Assembly: GCA_050698355.1 (NCBI GenBank)
Contig: JBOHBN010000437.1
Coordinates: 1-32,189, forward strand
Length of the DNA stretch: 32,189 nucleotides
Source: JBOHBN01 sp050698355
Lineage (GTDB): Bacteria > Actinomycetota > Actinomycetes > Streptosporangiales > WHST01
Direction: 5' to 3'
Position 1 is the stretch's first letter, and every line of letters begins with the position of its first letter. A model generated the notes under the pieces. The model searched no databases. It had not been told where the DNA came from and saw only the letters and a program-made list of their open reading frames with translations. Of the stretch, positions 19,877 to 26,409 are shown in pieces. Made by a program: the position numbers and the translations under genes.

Positions 19877-20614
19877 ATGACCGCACCTGACCTGCTGCCG
19901 ATCCTGTCCCGTGGCGTCCACAAGACCCCGAAAGACGGCGCCTGTCTGATGGAGTATGCCAGCCTCCTGGCCGGAGAAGACTGGTCCGACCACCCGCCGT
20001 GCATCCACCCGGTGCTCGCGGAGATGGCCCGGACCGTCAACGACCGGCTCGACGACGACCAGCGGCAGAACCTGCTGCCGCTGGTCCCACGCCTGATCGG
20101 CACGGCGGGCGGTGACTGGGTTCTGTCGGTGCGGCTGGCCGTGTGGTGCGCCCGGCGGGTGCTACACCTGACCGGCGATGCCCGGCCAGCCTGTGAGGAG
20201 GCGGTCAGGGTCACGGAGGCTTGGTGCGATGGTCGCCGCGCTACCGCCCGTCAGTGCCGCGCCACCGCCGCCGCCGTCACCGCCACCGTCACCACTTTCG
20301 CCGCCAACGCCGCCGCCTACACCGCCACTGCCTCCGCCGCCGATGCCGCCATCGCCGCCGCCGATGCCGCCGACACCGCCGCTACCACCTACACCGCCAC
20401 CTACACCGCCGCCCCCACCGACGCCGCCGATGCCGCCGCCGCCGCCGCCGATGCCGCCATCTACACCGTTCCCGCCGCCGCCGCCCCCACCGGCGGGGAC
20501 CTGCCTGGGCTGCTCGGCGGACTCCTCGACACCTACGATCAGCTAGTGGGCCGAACTGTCCCGCCGCCACTCGCTGACAGCGACTTGCGTGTCCTCGCGG
20601 AGGCCACCCGATGA
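19877..20614 (+). CDS. hypothetical protein with long Ala/Asp/Thr low-complexity helix
   Basis: 245 aa with AAGGAG before the ATG. Residues 1-120 form a conserved-looking domain (DGACLMEYASLLAGEDWSDH, then PPCIHPVLAEMAR) that recurs in actinobacteria. Residues about 126-210 are a low-complexity run of Ala, Asp and Thr built from GCC-type codons (for example AADAADTAATTYTATYTAA). The end is again ordered (LLGGLLDTYDQLV). The Ala tract is likely helical. The next gene starts in its stop. Function is unknown. Confidence 0.55.
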   Translation: MTAPDLLPILSRGVHKTPKDGACLMEYASLLAGEDWSDHPPCIHPVLAEMARTVNDRLDDDQRQNLLPLVPRLIGTAGGDWVLSVRLAVWCARRVLHLTGDARPACEEAVRVTEAWCDGRRATARQCRATAAAVTATVTTFAANAAAYTATASAADAAIAAADAADTAATTYTATYTAAPTDAADAAAAAADAAIYTVPAAAAPTGGDLPGLLGGLLDTYDQLVGRTVPPPLADSDLRVLAEATR

Positions 20615-20853
20615 CCGGCCTACTCACCATCGACGACCACGACGGCCGTGACACGCTGCACGTCCGAGGCCGCCACCGTCGACCCGTGTCGGACGAGGTC
20701 ATGCTCACCTGCGAGCACCGCACCACCCGCCAAGGCGGTTCGGTTGTCCTCGACGCCGGCCAGGCCGCCGACCTGTGGCGCTGGCTCGGCTGGTGGCTCG
20801 AGCACGGCTGGGACGGCGTGGCCCACACCGACCCGAGAGGAGACACGCCGTGA
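20611..20853 (+). CDS. hypothetical small protein
   Basis: 80 aa, ATG overlapping the previous stop. A beta-rich first half (LLTIDDHDGRDTLHVRG) and a Trp-rich helix (LWRWLGWWLEHGWDG) suggest a small alpha-beta fold. It is coupled to the next gene (GTGA). No family is recognised. Confidence 0.5.
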   Translation: MTGLLTIDDHDGRDTLHVRGRHRRPVSDEVMLTCEHRTTRQGGSVVLDAGQAADLWRWLGWWLEHGWDGVAHTDPRGDTP

Positions 20854-20987
20854 TCTGCGTCGAATGCGAGAAAGGCCGGCACACGCACTGCGAGGGCGCG
20901 ACCCCGGACGACGAGAACTTCACCGGCCTCGTCGAGTGCGAGTGTGTGTGCGGCGAGGCGACGGACAGCGAGGCCACCGATGCCTGA
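20850..20987 (+). CDS. 45-residue Cys-rich peptide
   Basis: GTG at 20850 overlaps the previous stop. It contains CVECEKGRHTHCEG and ECECVCGE: six Cys and two His in about 30 residues, so a metal-binding knuckle is likely. The end is acidic. Its last bases overlap the start of the next gene by 8. Similar short Cys-rich peptides are common in actinophage early regions, without known function. Confidence 0.5.
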   Translation: MICVECEKGRHTHCEGATPDDENFTGLVECECVCGEATDSEATDA

Positions 20988-21165
20988 CGCGTCCCTAAGT
21001 CAACGATTCACGGCCGTGTGGCACGCCCTGCACGACCCCGATCGCCACCGCGAGATCGTCAAAGCGTGCCAGGCCGTCGCTCACGGCTTCGACCGCGTCA
21101 CGCTCAACCCGAGCCCGGTCCTACGGCAGCGTGCCGAGCAACAGCGGAAGGACCGCCATGCCTGA
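20980..21165 (+). CDS. hypothetical small helical protein
   Basis: 61 aa from the ATG at 20980. Helical and amphipathic (LSQRFTAVWHALHDPDRHRE, IVKACQAVAHGFDRV), with a basic end rich in Gln and Arg. No family is recognised. It overlaps both neighbours by 8 bases, which supports translational coupling. Confidence 0.45.
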   Translation: MPDASLSQRFTAVWHALHDPDRHREIVKACQAVAHGFDRVTLNPSPVLRQRAEQQRKDRHA

Positions 21166-21538
21166 CCGGATCGCCGCCTGGCTCGCCGGAGCCGAGGCCC
21201 GAGCCGACCACGGTCATTCATCACCGCATGACGCCTCGGTCACGGTCGCCGCACTCCGCGCCGTTCTCGAGGTGCACCGGCCCACCCGGATCTACGAGGA
21301 CTGCGGCCATGAACACACCGACGAGGACGTTGCGGAGGGCCGCGCCGAGGAGATCGACGACGTTGGCGTGGTATGTGAGGACGGCTACCAGTACACGATC
21401 TGCGTCGAGTGCTGCAGCGACGGCGGCCGCCAGACCGAGGAGTGCGCCGTCGACCACACGCCATGCGACGACTGCTGGCCGTGCCCGACCCGCGCCGCGA
21501 TCGCCCGCCACCTGCCCCGAGAGGACCAGTATGCATAA
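21158..21538 (+). CDS. hypothetical Cys-rich protein, possible zinc protein
   Basis: 126 aa from the ATG at 21158. An N-terminal helix (IAAWLAGAEARADHG) is followed by a region with ten Cys, including ICVECCSDGG and CDDCWPCP. The Cys spacing suggests one or two zinc sites. The pattern YEDCGHEHTDED occurs in small actinophage early proteins. No assigned function. Confidence 0.5.
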   Translation: MPDRIAAWLAGAEARADHGHSSPHDASVTVAALRAVLEVHRPTRIYEDCGHEHTDEDVAEGRAEEIDDVGVVCEDGYQYTICVECCSDGGRQTEECAVDHTPCDDCWPCPTRAAIARHLPREDQYA

Positions 21539-21758
21539 CCGCAGTCGCCTACATGTCGAGGCCGGCCGACTCCTGTTCAGCGTCCGCGTCGGCCGCTACC
21601 GCTGGGGCGTACGCCGCAAGCCGATGTTCTCGTTTGGCTGCCCGGTCGCCACCGGCTGGGCGACCTGGCGGCACCGGGGCGTAAGCCGCTGGCGTGTACA
21701 GCGAGTCACCCGCCCACAACTCGCCGACGCTGCCCGGGAAACGGAGGAGGCCCGGTGA
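21531..21758 (+). CDS. hypothetical basic protein
   Basis: 75 aa from the ATG at 21531, overlapping the previous gene. It is rich in Arg and Trp (VGRYRWGVRRKPMFSFG, WATWRHRGVSRWRV) and probably beta-rich, so it may bind nucleic acid. It is coupled to the next gene by GTGA. No family is recognised. Confidence 0.45.
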   Translation: MHNRSRLHVEAGRLLFSVRVGRYRWGVRRKPMFSFGCPVATGWATWRHRGVSRWRVQRVTRPQLADAARETEEAR

Positions 21759-22009
21759 ACCAAGACGAGGTTGGTCGCTGTGCGCAGGATGCCATCAGCG
21801 GCCTGATCGCCGATCTCACACCCGGCGCGTTCGTGACCCGTTTCGTCGCGCAGGTAGAGGTCGTCGACCCTGACGGGGAACGCGGCATGTGGATGCTCGC
21901 CACGCCCGGCCTGCACGCGTGGGACACCCTCGGGATGCTGGAGCACGCTCGTGCTATCGAATGGGCATCGATCGCCCAACGCGACGCCGACGGCGAGGAG
22001 GACCGGTGA
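21755..22009 (+). CDS. hypothetical acidic protein
   Basis: 84 aa from a GTG overlapping the previous stop. A central beta pattern (RFVAQVEVVDPDGERGMWML) is flanked by helices. Acidic overall and ending DGEEDR; the next protein ends LGEEDR, reflecting the shared GAGGAGGACCGGTGA sequence that serves as ribosome site and stop. No family is recognised. Confidence 0.47.
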   Translation: MNQDEVGRCAQDAISGLIADLTPGAFVTRFVAQVEVVDPDGERGMWMLATPGLHAWDTLGMLEHARAIEWASIAQRDADGEEDR

Positions 22010-22188
22010 CACACGCTTGTGTGGCCGCTGACTGCGTGACAGTCGAACCGACCGCCCTGGAGCTGCTGGCATGGGTGAAGGAGCATCCCAGAGAGGTCCC
22101 ACCGGCGCGGCAGCTGTGCCCGACATGCGAGAAACGGTTCTGGCATTCCTGGCGCGCTGAGACCGACCTCGGCGAGGAGGACCGGTGA
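22006..22188 (+). CDS. 60-residue zinc-knuckle peptide
   Basis: GTG overlapping the previous stop. CVAADC near the start and LCPTCEKRFWHSW later form a C-x4-C and CxxC pair with a His, a likely zinc site. It ends the run of small coupled genes. A further GTG at 22185 opens only 15 codons and was not called. Confidence 0.45.
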   Translation: MTHACVAADCVTVEPTALELLAWVKEHPREVPPARQLCPTCEKRFWHSWRAETDLGEEDR

Positions 22189-22215
22189 GGCTCACCCTGC
22201 CGGGCAAGGACCGCG

Positions 22216-22863
22216 GTGGGACAAATGACTGACGGCCTGCACGCCGCCGTCACCGCACTCATCGACCCCCGCCGTGTCCGGCTGCTCCGCGACCACGGCA
22301 CCGACTGGGCCACCATCCCCAGCCTCTGGCAGCAGCTCACCGACGCCACCGGCACCGGCAACGAGGCACAACGCGGCTCCAGCCGGTGGCGGACACCCGT
22401 CGACCTCGACATCCTCGAACTCCGCCACGAGATCACCGAAGTCGTCCACGACGCCCTCACCGGCCACGAGCAACTGCCACGCCCCGACCTGCCCGCCTCG
22501 CTGCGTCTCCTCGCGGTCACTGTCGCAGGCGTCGGCGACGACGATCTCACCGCATGGTGGACATGGCGTATCCAATCCTGGGTACGCCGCGTCGAACGGG
22601 CTCTCGGTCTCACCGGTGAACCGCAGCCCCGCCGCATCCGCGACACCGCATGCCCCGCCTGCCAAACCACCCACGTCACCATCGACGCAGACGGCGACCA
22701 GCAGCGCGTCCCCGCTCTCCTCATCGACTTCACCGGCACCCTCGTCCGCGCCGCCCAGTGCGACGCCTGCGGTACCGTCTGGTTCCGCGGCGGAGACCTG
22801 CTACAACTCGCCGACACGATCAAAGCGAATGCTGGAACCAGCAGCGAAGATCATGTAGCCTAG
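22216..22863 (+). CDS. hypothetical protein with C-terminal zinc ribbon
   Basis: 215 aa from GTG at 22216, which has AAGGA 5 bases upstream; ATG at 22225 is an alternative. The first 140 residues are helical, with two Trp-rich segments (WATIPSLWQQL, TAWWTWRIQSWVRRVERAL). The last part has ACPACQTTHV and CDACGTVWF, a classical CxxC...CxxC zinc ribbon of the type seen in actinophage early proteins of unknown role. It is the last gene before the packaging module. Confidence 0.55.
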   Translation: MGQMTDGLHAAVTALIDPRRVRLLRDHGTDWATIPSLWQQLTDATGTGNEAQRGSSRWRTPVDLDILELRHEITEVVHDALTGHEQLPRPDLPASLRLLAVTVAGVGDDDLTAWWTWRIQSWVRRVERALGLTGEPQPRRIRDTACPACQTTHVTIDADGDQQRVPALLIDFTGTLVRAAQCDACGTVWFRGGDLLQLADTIKANAGTSSEDHVA

Positions 22864-22888
22864 TGATCGCTGAGAAGACGCATGCCCA

Positions 22889-22952
22889 GGCCCGGTCCCG
22901 CCGGGCCCTTCGTCATGAGAGGCCCCGGCAACGGAGGCAACCGTCCCGGGGC
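22889..22952 (+). terminator. two GC-rich hairpins between early genes and packaging genes
   Basis: GGCCCGG/CCGGGCC (22889-22895 with 22901-22907, loop TCCCG, then CTTCGTC) is followed by GCCCCGG/CCGGGGC (22922-22928 with 22946-22952) enclosing ACGG/CCGT. They fill the 118-base gap before the HNH gene. They could terminate early transcripts. A cos or pac-associated structure is also possible, since HNH and terminase genes follow. Confidence 0.45.
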
Positions 22953-22981
22953 GTAGCTGACACCTACTAGGAGGTGCCAAC

Positions 22982-23404
22982 GTGGTGACGATACCGCGCC
23001 CGACGCCAAGCTGTATTGAACGGTTCAGCCAACGCTGGCGTCTCGATCTTGAGACAGGTTGCCACCTGTGGCTCGGGTGGCTAGACCATAAGGGCTACGG
23101 CGAGATCCGACTCGACGGAGCGAGATGTATTGCTCATCGAGTGGCATACGCCTGGTGGGCGGGCGATCTCGTTGACGGTCTCACCATCGACCACACGTGC
23201 TCAAACCGGGCTTGTGTGAACCCAGCGCATCTGGAGCAGGTCACCAACTTGGAGAACCTGCAACGGGGCGCTGAGCGTCGAACGATGTGCCGTAATGGTC
23301 ACCCGATCAATCCCGACACGACAAGGTTCTCGAACGGTCGACGCGTCTGTCGGGCATGTCTCCGTGCTGCGAACAAGCGTTGGCGCGCTCGCCAGTCAGC
23401 CTGA
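22982..23404 (+). CDS. HNH homing-type endonuclease
   Basis: 140 aa from a GTG with AGGAGGT 7 bases upstream. LTIDHTCSNRACVNPAHLEQ (68-87) is the ββα-metal HNH signature of the HNH_3 group. A second Cys set (CRNGHPINPD, then CRACLRAANKRW) forms a DNA-binding zinc finger, as in free-standing homing enzymes of phages. The gene has clearly more A/T-ending codons than its neighbours, which suggests a recent, separate arrival. It may cut a related phage lacking it, or assist packaging; a second HNH follows. Confidence 0.82.
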   Translation: MVTIPRPTPSCIERFSQRWRLDLETGCHLWLGWLDHKGYGEIRLDGARCIAHRVAYAWWAGDLVDGLTIDHTCSNRACVNPAHLEQVTNLENLQRGAERRTMCRNGHPINPDTTRFSNGRRVCRACLRAANKRWRARQSA

Positions 23405-23421
23405 TCTTGGGAGGTCCTGAG

Positions 23422-23757
23422 ATGGCCCACATCGGCTTCGACCGTCTGGTGGCGAAGCTCATGAAGCAAGGCCACTCCGAAGAGTCCGCGAAGCGCATCG
23501 CCGCCAGCATCGGCCGTAAGAAGTACGGCAAGGCCGCCTTCCAGAAGGCCGCAGCCAAGGGCAAGAAGCTGGGCTTATGGCTACCGTCAGCCGCTCCGCG
23601 CGCCGGCTCAAGAACTACTGGGTGCACGGCAAGGGCGCCGCTAAGATCCGCTGGGGCGAGCCGAACGACTTCTACCGCTGTGTGGCCCACCTTCGGAAGT
23701 ACGTCTCGGACCCCCAGGGCCTGTGCAACACGTACCACGAGGCGGCTCTCGGGGTAG
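23422..23757 (+). CDS. hypothetical basic protein, 3' half overlapped by another frame
   Basis: 111 aa from the ATG at 23422 (GGAGG upstream). Residues 1-53 (IGFDRLVAKLMKQGHSEE, AKRIAASIGRKKYGK) resemble short actinophage proteins encoded near terminases. Beyond residue 54 the sequence becomes Arg/Thr/Ser/Pro-rich and unlike a normal protein, while frame +2 from ATG 23577 carries a more credible sequence. The true product may be shorter, or the two may be joined by frameshifting. Only the first half is supported. Confidence 0.45.
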   Translation: MAHIGFDRLVAKLMKQGHSEESAKRIAASIGRKKYGKAAFQKAAAKGKKLGLWLPSAAPRAGSRTTGCTARAPLRSAGASRTTSTAVWPTFGSTSRTPRACATRTTRRLSG

Positions 23758-23783
23758 CGCCAGGGCAGGAAGACAAACACTGA
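23577..23783 (+). CDS. hypothetical protein near terminase
   Basis: 68 aa from ATG 23577. KNYWVHGKGAAKIRWGEPND, FYRCVAHLRKYVSD and GLCNTYHEAALGVAPG are patterns that recur in actinobacterial phage proteins encoded just before HNH and terminase genes. Role unknown; it could be structural or related to packaging. It lies within the 3' half of the preceding frame and its stop shares one base with the next ATG. Confidence 0.6.
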   Translation: MATVSRSARRLKNYWVHGKGAAKIRWGEPNDFYRCVAHLRKYVSDPQGLCNTYHEAALGVAPGQEDKH

Positions 23784-24082
23784 TGCCCGGCCAGTGGCAG
23801 GGCGCCGAACGGGCACGCCTCGACCGACTGCCGACCGACTGGCGCGCCACCACCCGACGCGTCCTCGCACGCGACGGTGGCGTCTGCCGCATACAACACC
23901 CGGACCGGTGCATCGGCACGGCGACTGAGGTCGACCACATCGTCGAGAACGACGACCACTCTGACGGCAACCTGCGGGCCGCCTGCACGCCGTGCCACCG
24001 GCAGAAGACCGCGGCGCATGCGAACCGTGTCCGATGGTCGCATGGCCGACGGCAGCCGGAGAAACATCCCGGCCTCATCTGA
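23783..24082 (+). CDS. terminase-associated HNH endonuclease
   Basis: 99 aa, ATG overlapping the previous stop. Cys35 and Cys43 (VCRIQHPDRC), then TEVDHIVENDDHSDGNL and RAACTPCHRQKTAAHANR give the HNH core with its structural zinc. Small HNH proteins next to the terminase genes are common in cos-type phages (HK97 gp74 is the model), where they help TerL cleave DNA. This one is much more in line with local codon use than the first HNH gene. Confidence 0.85.
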   Translation: MPGQWQGAERARLDRLPTDWRATTRRVLARDGGVCRIQHPDRCIGTATEVDHIVENDDHSDGNLRAACTPCHRQKTAAHANRVRWSHGRRQPEKHPGLI

Positions 24083-24263
24083 CCACCCTGGATGGTCGCC
24101 GGTCACCATCGACCATCCGACGTTGGGGCGGTGCCCCCTCCGCGTCCCGCCGCTCCATTGGGAGATGCTGCGGATCGCGGTCCGTACGGATCTGGCGATC
24201 ATGTTTCGCGACACGCAACCGCGCGGTGAGACGCTGCGCGGTTCGCATACCCAGGAGGTATGA
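24042..24263 (+). CDS. small hypothetical protein before terS
   Basis: 73 aa. The first 40 bases overlap the HNH gene in another frame; the rest (24083-24263) would otherwise be a gap. Third positions are G/C-rich and the sequence GRCPLRVPPLHWEMLRIAVR, then TDLAIMFRDTQPRGETL looks protein-like. The start is uncertain: ATG 24042 lacks a strong ribosome site. The stop overlaps the terminase small subunit ribosome site region. No family is recognised. Confidence 0.42.
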   Translation: MADGSRRNIPASSDHPGWSPVTIDHPTLGRCPLRVPPLHWEMLRIAVRTDLAIMFRDTQPRGETLRGSHTQEV

Positions 24264-24265
24264 CG

Positions 24266-24715
24266 ATGGCAGGCCATGGACCGGCACCGAAGGACCGGAA
24301 GAAGCGAAGGCGACGCAACGCCGACCCTGTTCCGGAGAACACCGTTAAGGCGGACGGTCGCACCCGGGGCCCACAGCTGCCGAGGGACATCTTGCCGGCG
24401 GGGGAGGACTGGCATCCGCGGACGAAGGCGTGGTGGGCGACCTGGCGCCGTTCGGCGCAGGCGAAGATGTTCACCGCCACCGACTGGGACTTCCTTCTCG
24501 ACACGGCGTTGATGCACCACACGATGTGGACGAAGTCGAAGTGGGAGTTCGCCGCGGAGCTCAGGTTGCGGGCGGCGAAGTTCGGTGCCACGCCGGAGGA
24601 TCGGCTGCGGCTGCGTATGGAGGTCGAGACTCCGGGCAGCCAGAAGCCAGCCGCGAGCTCGGCCGCCGGGTCAGTGACGGATATCGCGTCGCGCCGGGTC
24701 CGTTTGACGGGCTAG
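24266..24715 (+). CDS. terS: terminase small subunit
   Basis: 149 aa. The ATG at 24266 is preferred over one at 24260 because AGGAGG ends at 24258, leaving the usual 7 bases. The protein starts MAGHGPAPKDRKKRRRRNAD, a basic N-terminus typical of P27-type actinophage TerS, followed by a helical DNA-binding core (WHPRTKAWWATWRRSAQAKM, FTATDWDFLLDTAL). TerS binds pac or cos DNA and recruits TerL. It is followed 4 bases later by the large subunit gene. Confidence 0.8.
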   Translation: MAGHGPAPKDRKKRRRRNADPVPENTVKADGRTRGPQLPRDILPAGEDWHPRTKAWWATWRRSAQAKMFTATDWDFLLDTALMHHTMWTKSKWEFAAELRLRAAKFGATPEDRLRLRMEVETPGSQKPAASSAAGSVTDIASRRVRLTG

Positions 24716-24719
24716 CGCA

Positions 24720-26396
24720 ATGCCGCGCACGCTGGTGCGCGGCGCCGAGCATGACCGGCGGCGGTCGCTGGGCTGGCTCGCGCTGGCGTGGATGGAGCAC
24801 TTCACCGTTTACGGTCCGGGCGATGTCCAGGGTGAGCCGGTCAAGCACGGCGACGAGTACTCCGGGTTCGTGGCCGACTGCTACGCCCTTCAACCGGTCG
24901 GCCGGCTGCTGTACGACTCGGCGTTCCTGTCGAGGCCGAAGGGATGCGACAAGTCGGGACTCGGCGGCCGGCTGTCGCTGTTCGAGGGCTTGGGGCCCTG
25001 CCGGTTCGCCGGCTGGGCCAAGGGTGGTGAGACTTACACCGACCCGTGGGGTCTCGGGTTCACCTACGTGTACGAGCCGGGCGAGCCGATGGGCCGCCAC
25101 GTCACCTCATCGTTCATCCGGGTGCTGGCTACTGAGGAAGGTCAGACCGGCAACGTCTACGACACGGTCTTCTTGAACCTCACCGAAGGCCCTCTCGCCC
25201 GGGTGCCGGGCATCGATGCGGGTCTGACCCGCGTCTACCTCCCAGGCGGTGGCGAGATTCGCCCGTCCACGGCCTCGTCGTCGTCGAAGGACGGCGGCCT
25301 GGAGACGTTCGTCGTCTTCGACGAGACGCACCTGTACAACCTGCCTGAGCTGCGGGCCATGTACGCGACGGTGACCCGCAACACGCGGAAACGTAAACGG
25401 GGCGCGGGCACCTGGTATCTCGAGACGACGACGATGTTCGCTCCAGGTGAAGAGTCGGTCGCGGAAGCTACCTACGCGGAGGCGGAGGCCATCAAGGAGG
25501 GTCGCAAGAAGCGTGCCCGCCTCCTCTACGATCACCGCTGGGGCGAATGCGACGACCTGTCCGCCGAGGAGCAGCTGCGGACGGCGATCCTCGAGGCGTT
25601 CGGTGAGGCCATCGAGTGGAATGACATCGACGGCATCGTCGATGGCTTCTACGACACCCGAAACAGCCCGGCCGACTCGCGTCGTTACTTCCTGAACGCC
25701 CCCACATCCACCGCGGACGCATGGTTGGCGCACCACGAACTCGCGGCCATAGCGGATGCGACCAAGACTGTCGCCGACGGCGACACGATCACGCTTGGTT
25801 TCGACGGGTCGAGGAGACGTTCCAAGGGGGTTACGGACGCGACCGCGCTGATCGGGTGCCGCGTCAGCGACGGGCACCTGTTCGAGGTCGCCGTCTGGGA
25901 GCAGCCGTCCGGGCCGTCCGGAAGCGACTGGGAGGTCCCGGTCGCCGAGGTCGAGGCCGCCGTGCGTGCCGCGTTCGACAGTTTCCGTGTCGTCGGGTTC
26001 TACTGCGACCCGGCGAAGTGGGAAACCCACGTGGTCGGTTGGGAAGCGGCCTACGGCCGCCGGCTGCAAGTCAAGGCGAGCCGCGACCACCCGTGCCAGT
26101 GGTGGATGACAGGTGGCCGGTCCACTGTCATCGTCCGCGCCGTCGACCGGCTGCACAACGCGATCGTCGAGCAGGAGACCACGTTCGACGGCGCGCACGC
26201 GCTCACCCGCCACCTGCTGAACGCGCGCCGCCGGAGCGCCCCATCCGGGGTGCTGATCTATAAGGAACATCCGGACTCGCCGCGGAAGATCGACGCGGCG
26301 ATCGCGGCGGTTCTCGCCTGGCAGGCCCGCCTCGACGCGGTCGCCAAGGGCCTCGGATCGACTCGCCGTAAGTCTCGCCGCATCGCTAGATACTGA
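24720..26396 (+). CDS. terL: terminase large subunit
   Basis: 558 aa. ATPase motor: Walker A-like SRPKGCDKS (71-79) and Walker B TFVVFDETH (about 196-204, Asp201 and Glu202). Nuclease domain: LGFDGSRR puts the first catalytic Asp at 362; FYCDPAKW (about 448) and KIDAAIAAVLAW (about 534) supply the other acidic positions. It cuts concatemeric DNA and pumps it into the prohead through the portal. The length and motif order match actinophage TerL. The start follows the terS stop by 4 bases with only a weak ribosome site, so it may be coupled. Confidence 0.92.
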   Translation: MPRTLVRGAEHDRRRSLGWLALAWMEHFTVYGPGDVQGEPVKHGDEYSGFVADCYALQPVGRLLYDSAFLSRPKGCDKSGLGGRLSLFEGLGPCRFAGWAKGGETYTDPWGLGFTYVYEPGEPMGRHVTSSFIRVLATEEGQTGNVYDTVFLNLTEGPLARVPGIDAGLTRVYLPGGGEIRPSTASSSSKDGGLETFVVFDETHLYNLPELRAMYATVTRNTRKRKRGAGTWYLETTTMFAPGEESVAEATYAEAEAIKEGRKKRARLLYDHRWGECDDLSAEEQLRTAILEAFGEAIEWNDIDGIVDGFYDTRNSPADSRRYFLNAPTSTADAWLAHHELAAIADATKTVADGDTITLGFDGSRRRSKGVTDATALIGCRVSDGHLFEVAVWEQPSGPSGSDWEVPVAEVEAAVRAAFDSFRVVGFYCDPAKWETHVVGWEAAYGRRLQVKASRDHPCQWWMTGGRSTVIVRAVDRLHNAIVEQETTFDGAHALTRHLLNARRRSAPSGVLIYKEHPDSPRKIDAAIAAVLAWQARLDAVAKGLGSTRRKSRRIARY

Positions 26397-26409
26397 AGGG
26401 GGTAGCCGC

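Noticed and set aside
20178..20546. Pro-rich frame over the Ala tract
   Set aside because: Arises from the GCC repeats read in another frame; no separate start signal.
22185..22232. 15-codon leader peptide from GTG 22185
   Set aside because: It overlaps the next gene's start and has no distinct support; it may help coupling but cannot be called.
25107..26270. Long antisense open frame opposite terL
   Set aside because: Same codon-bias effect; no ribosome site or family pattern, while the sense strand is a complete terminase.
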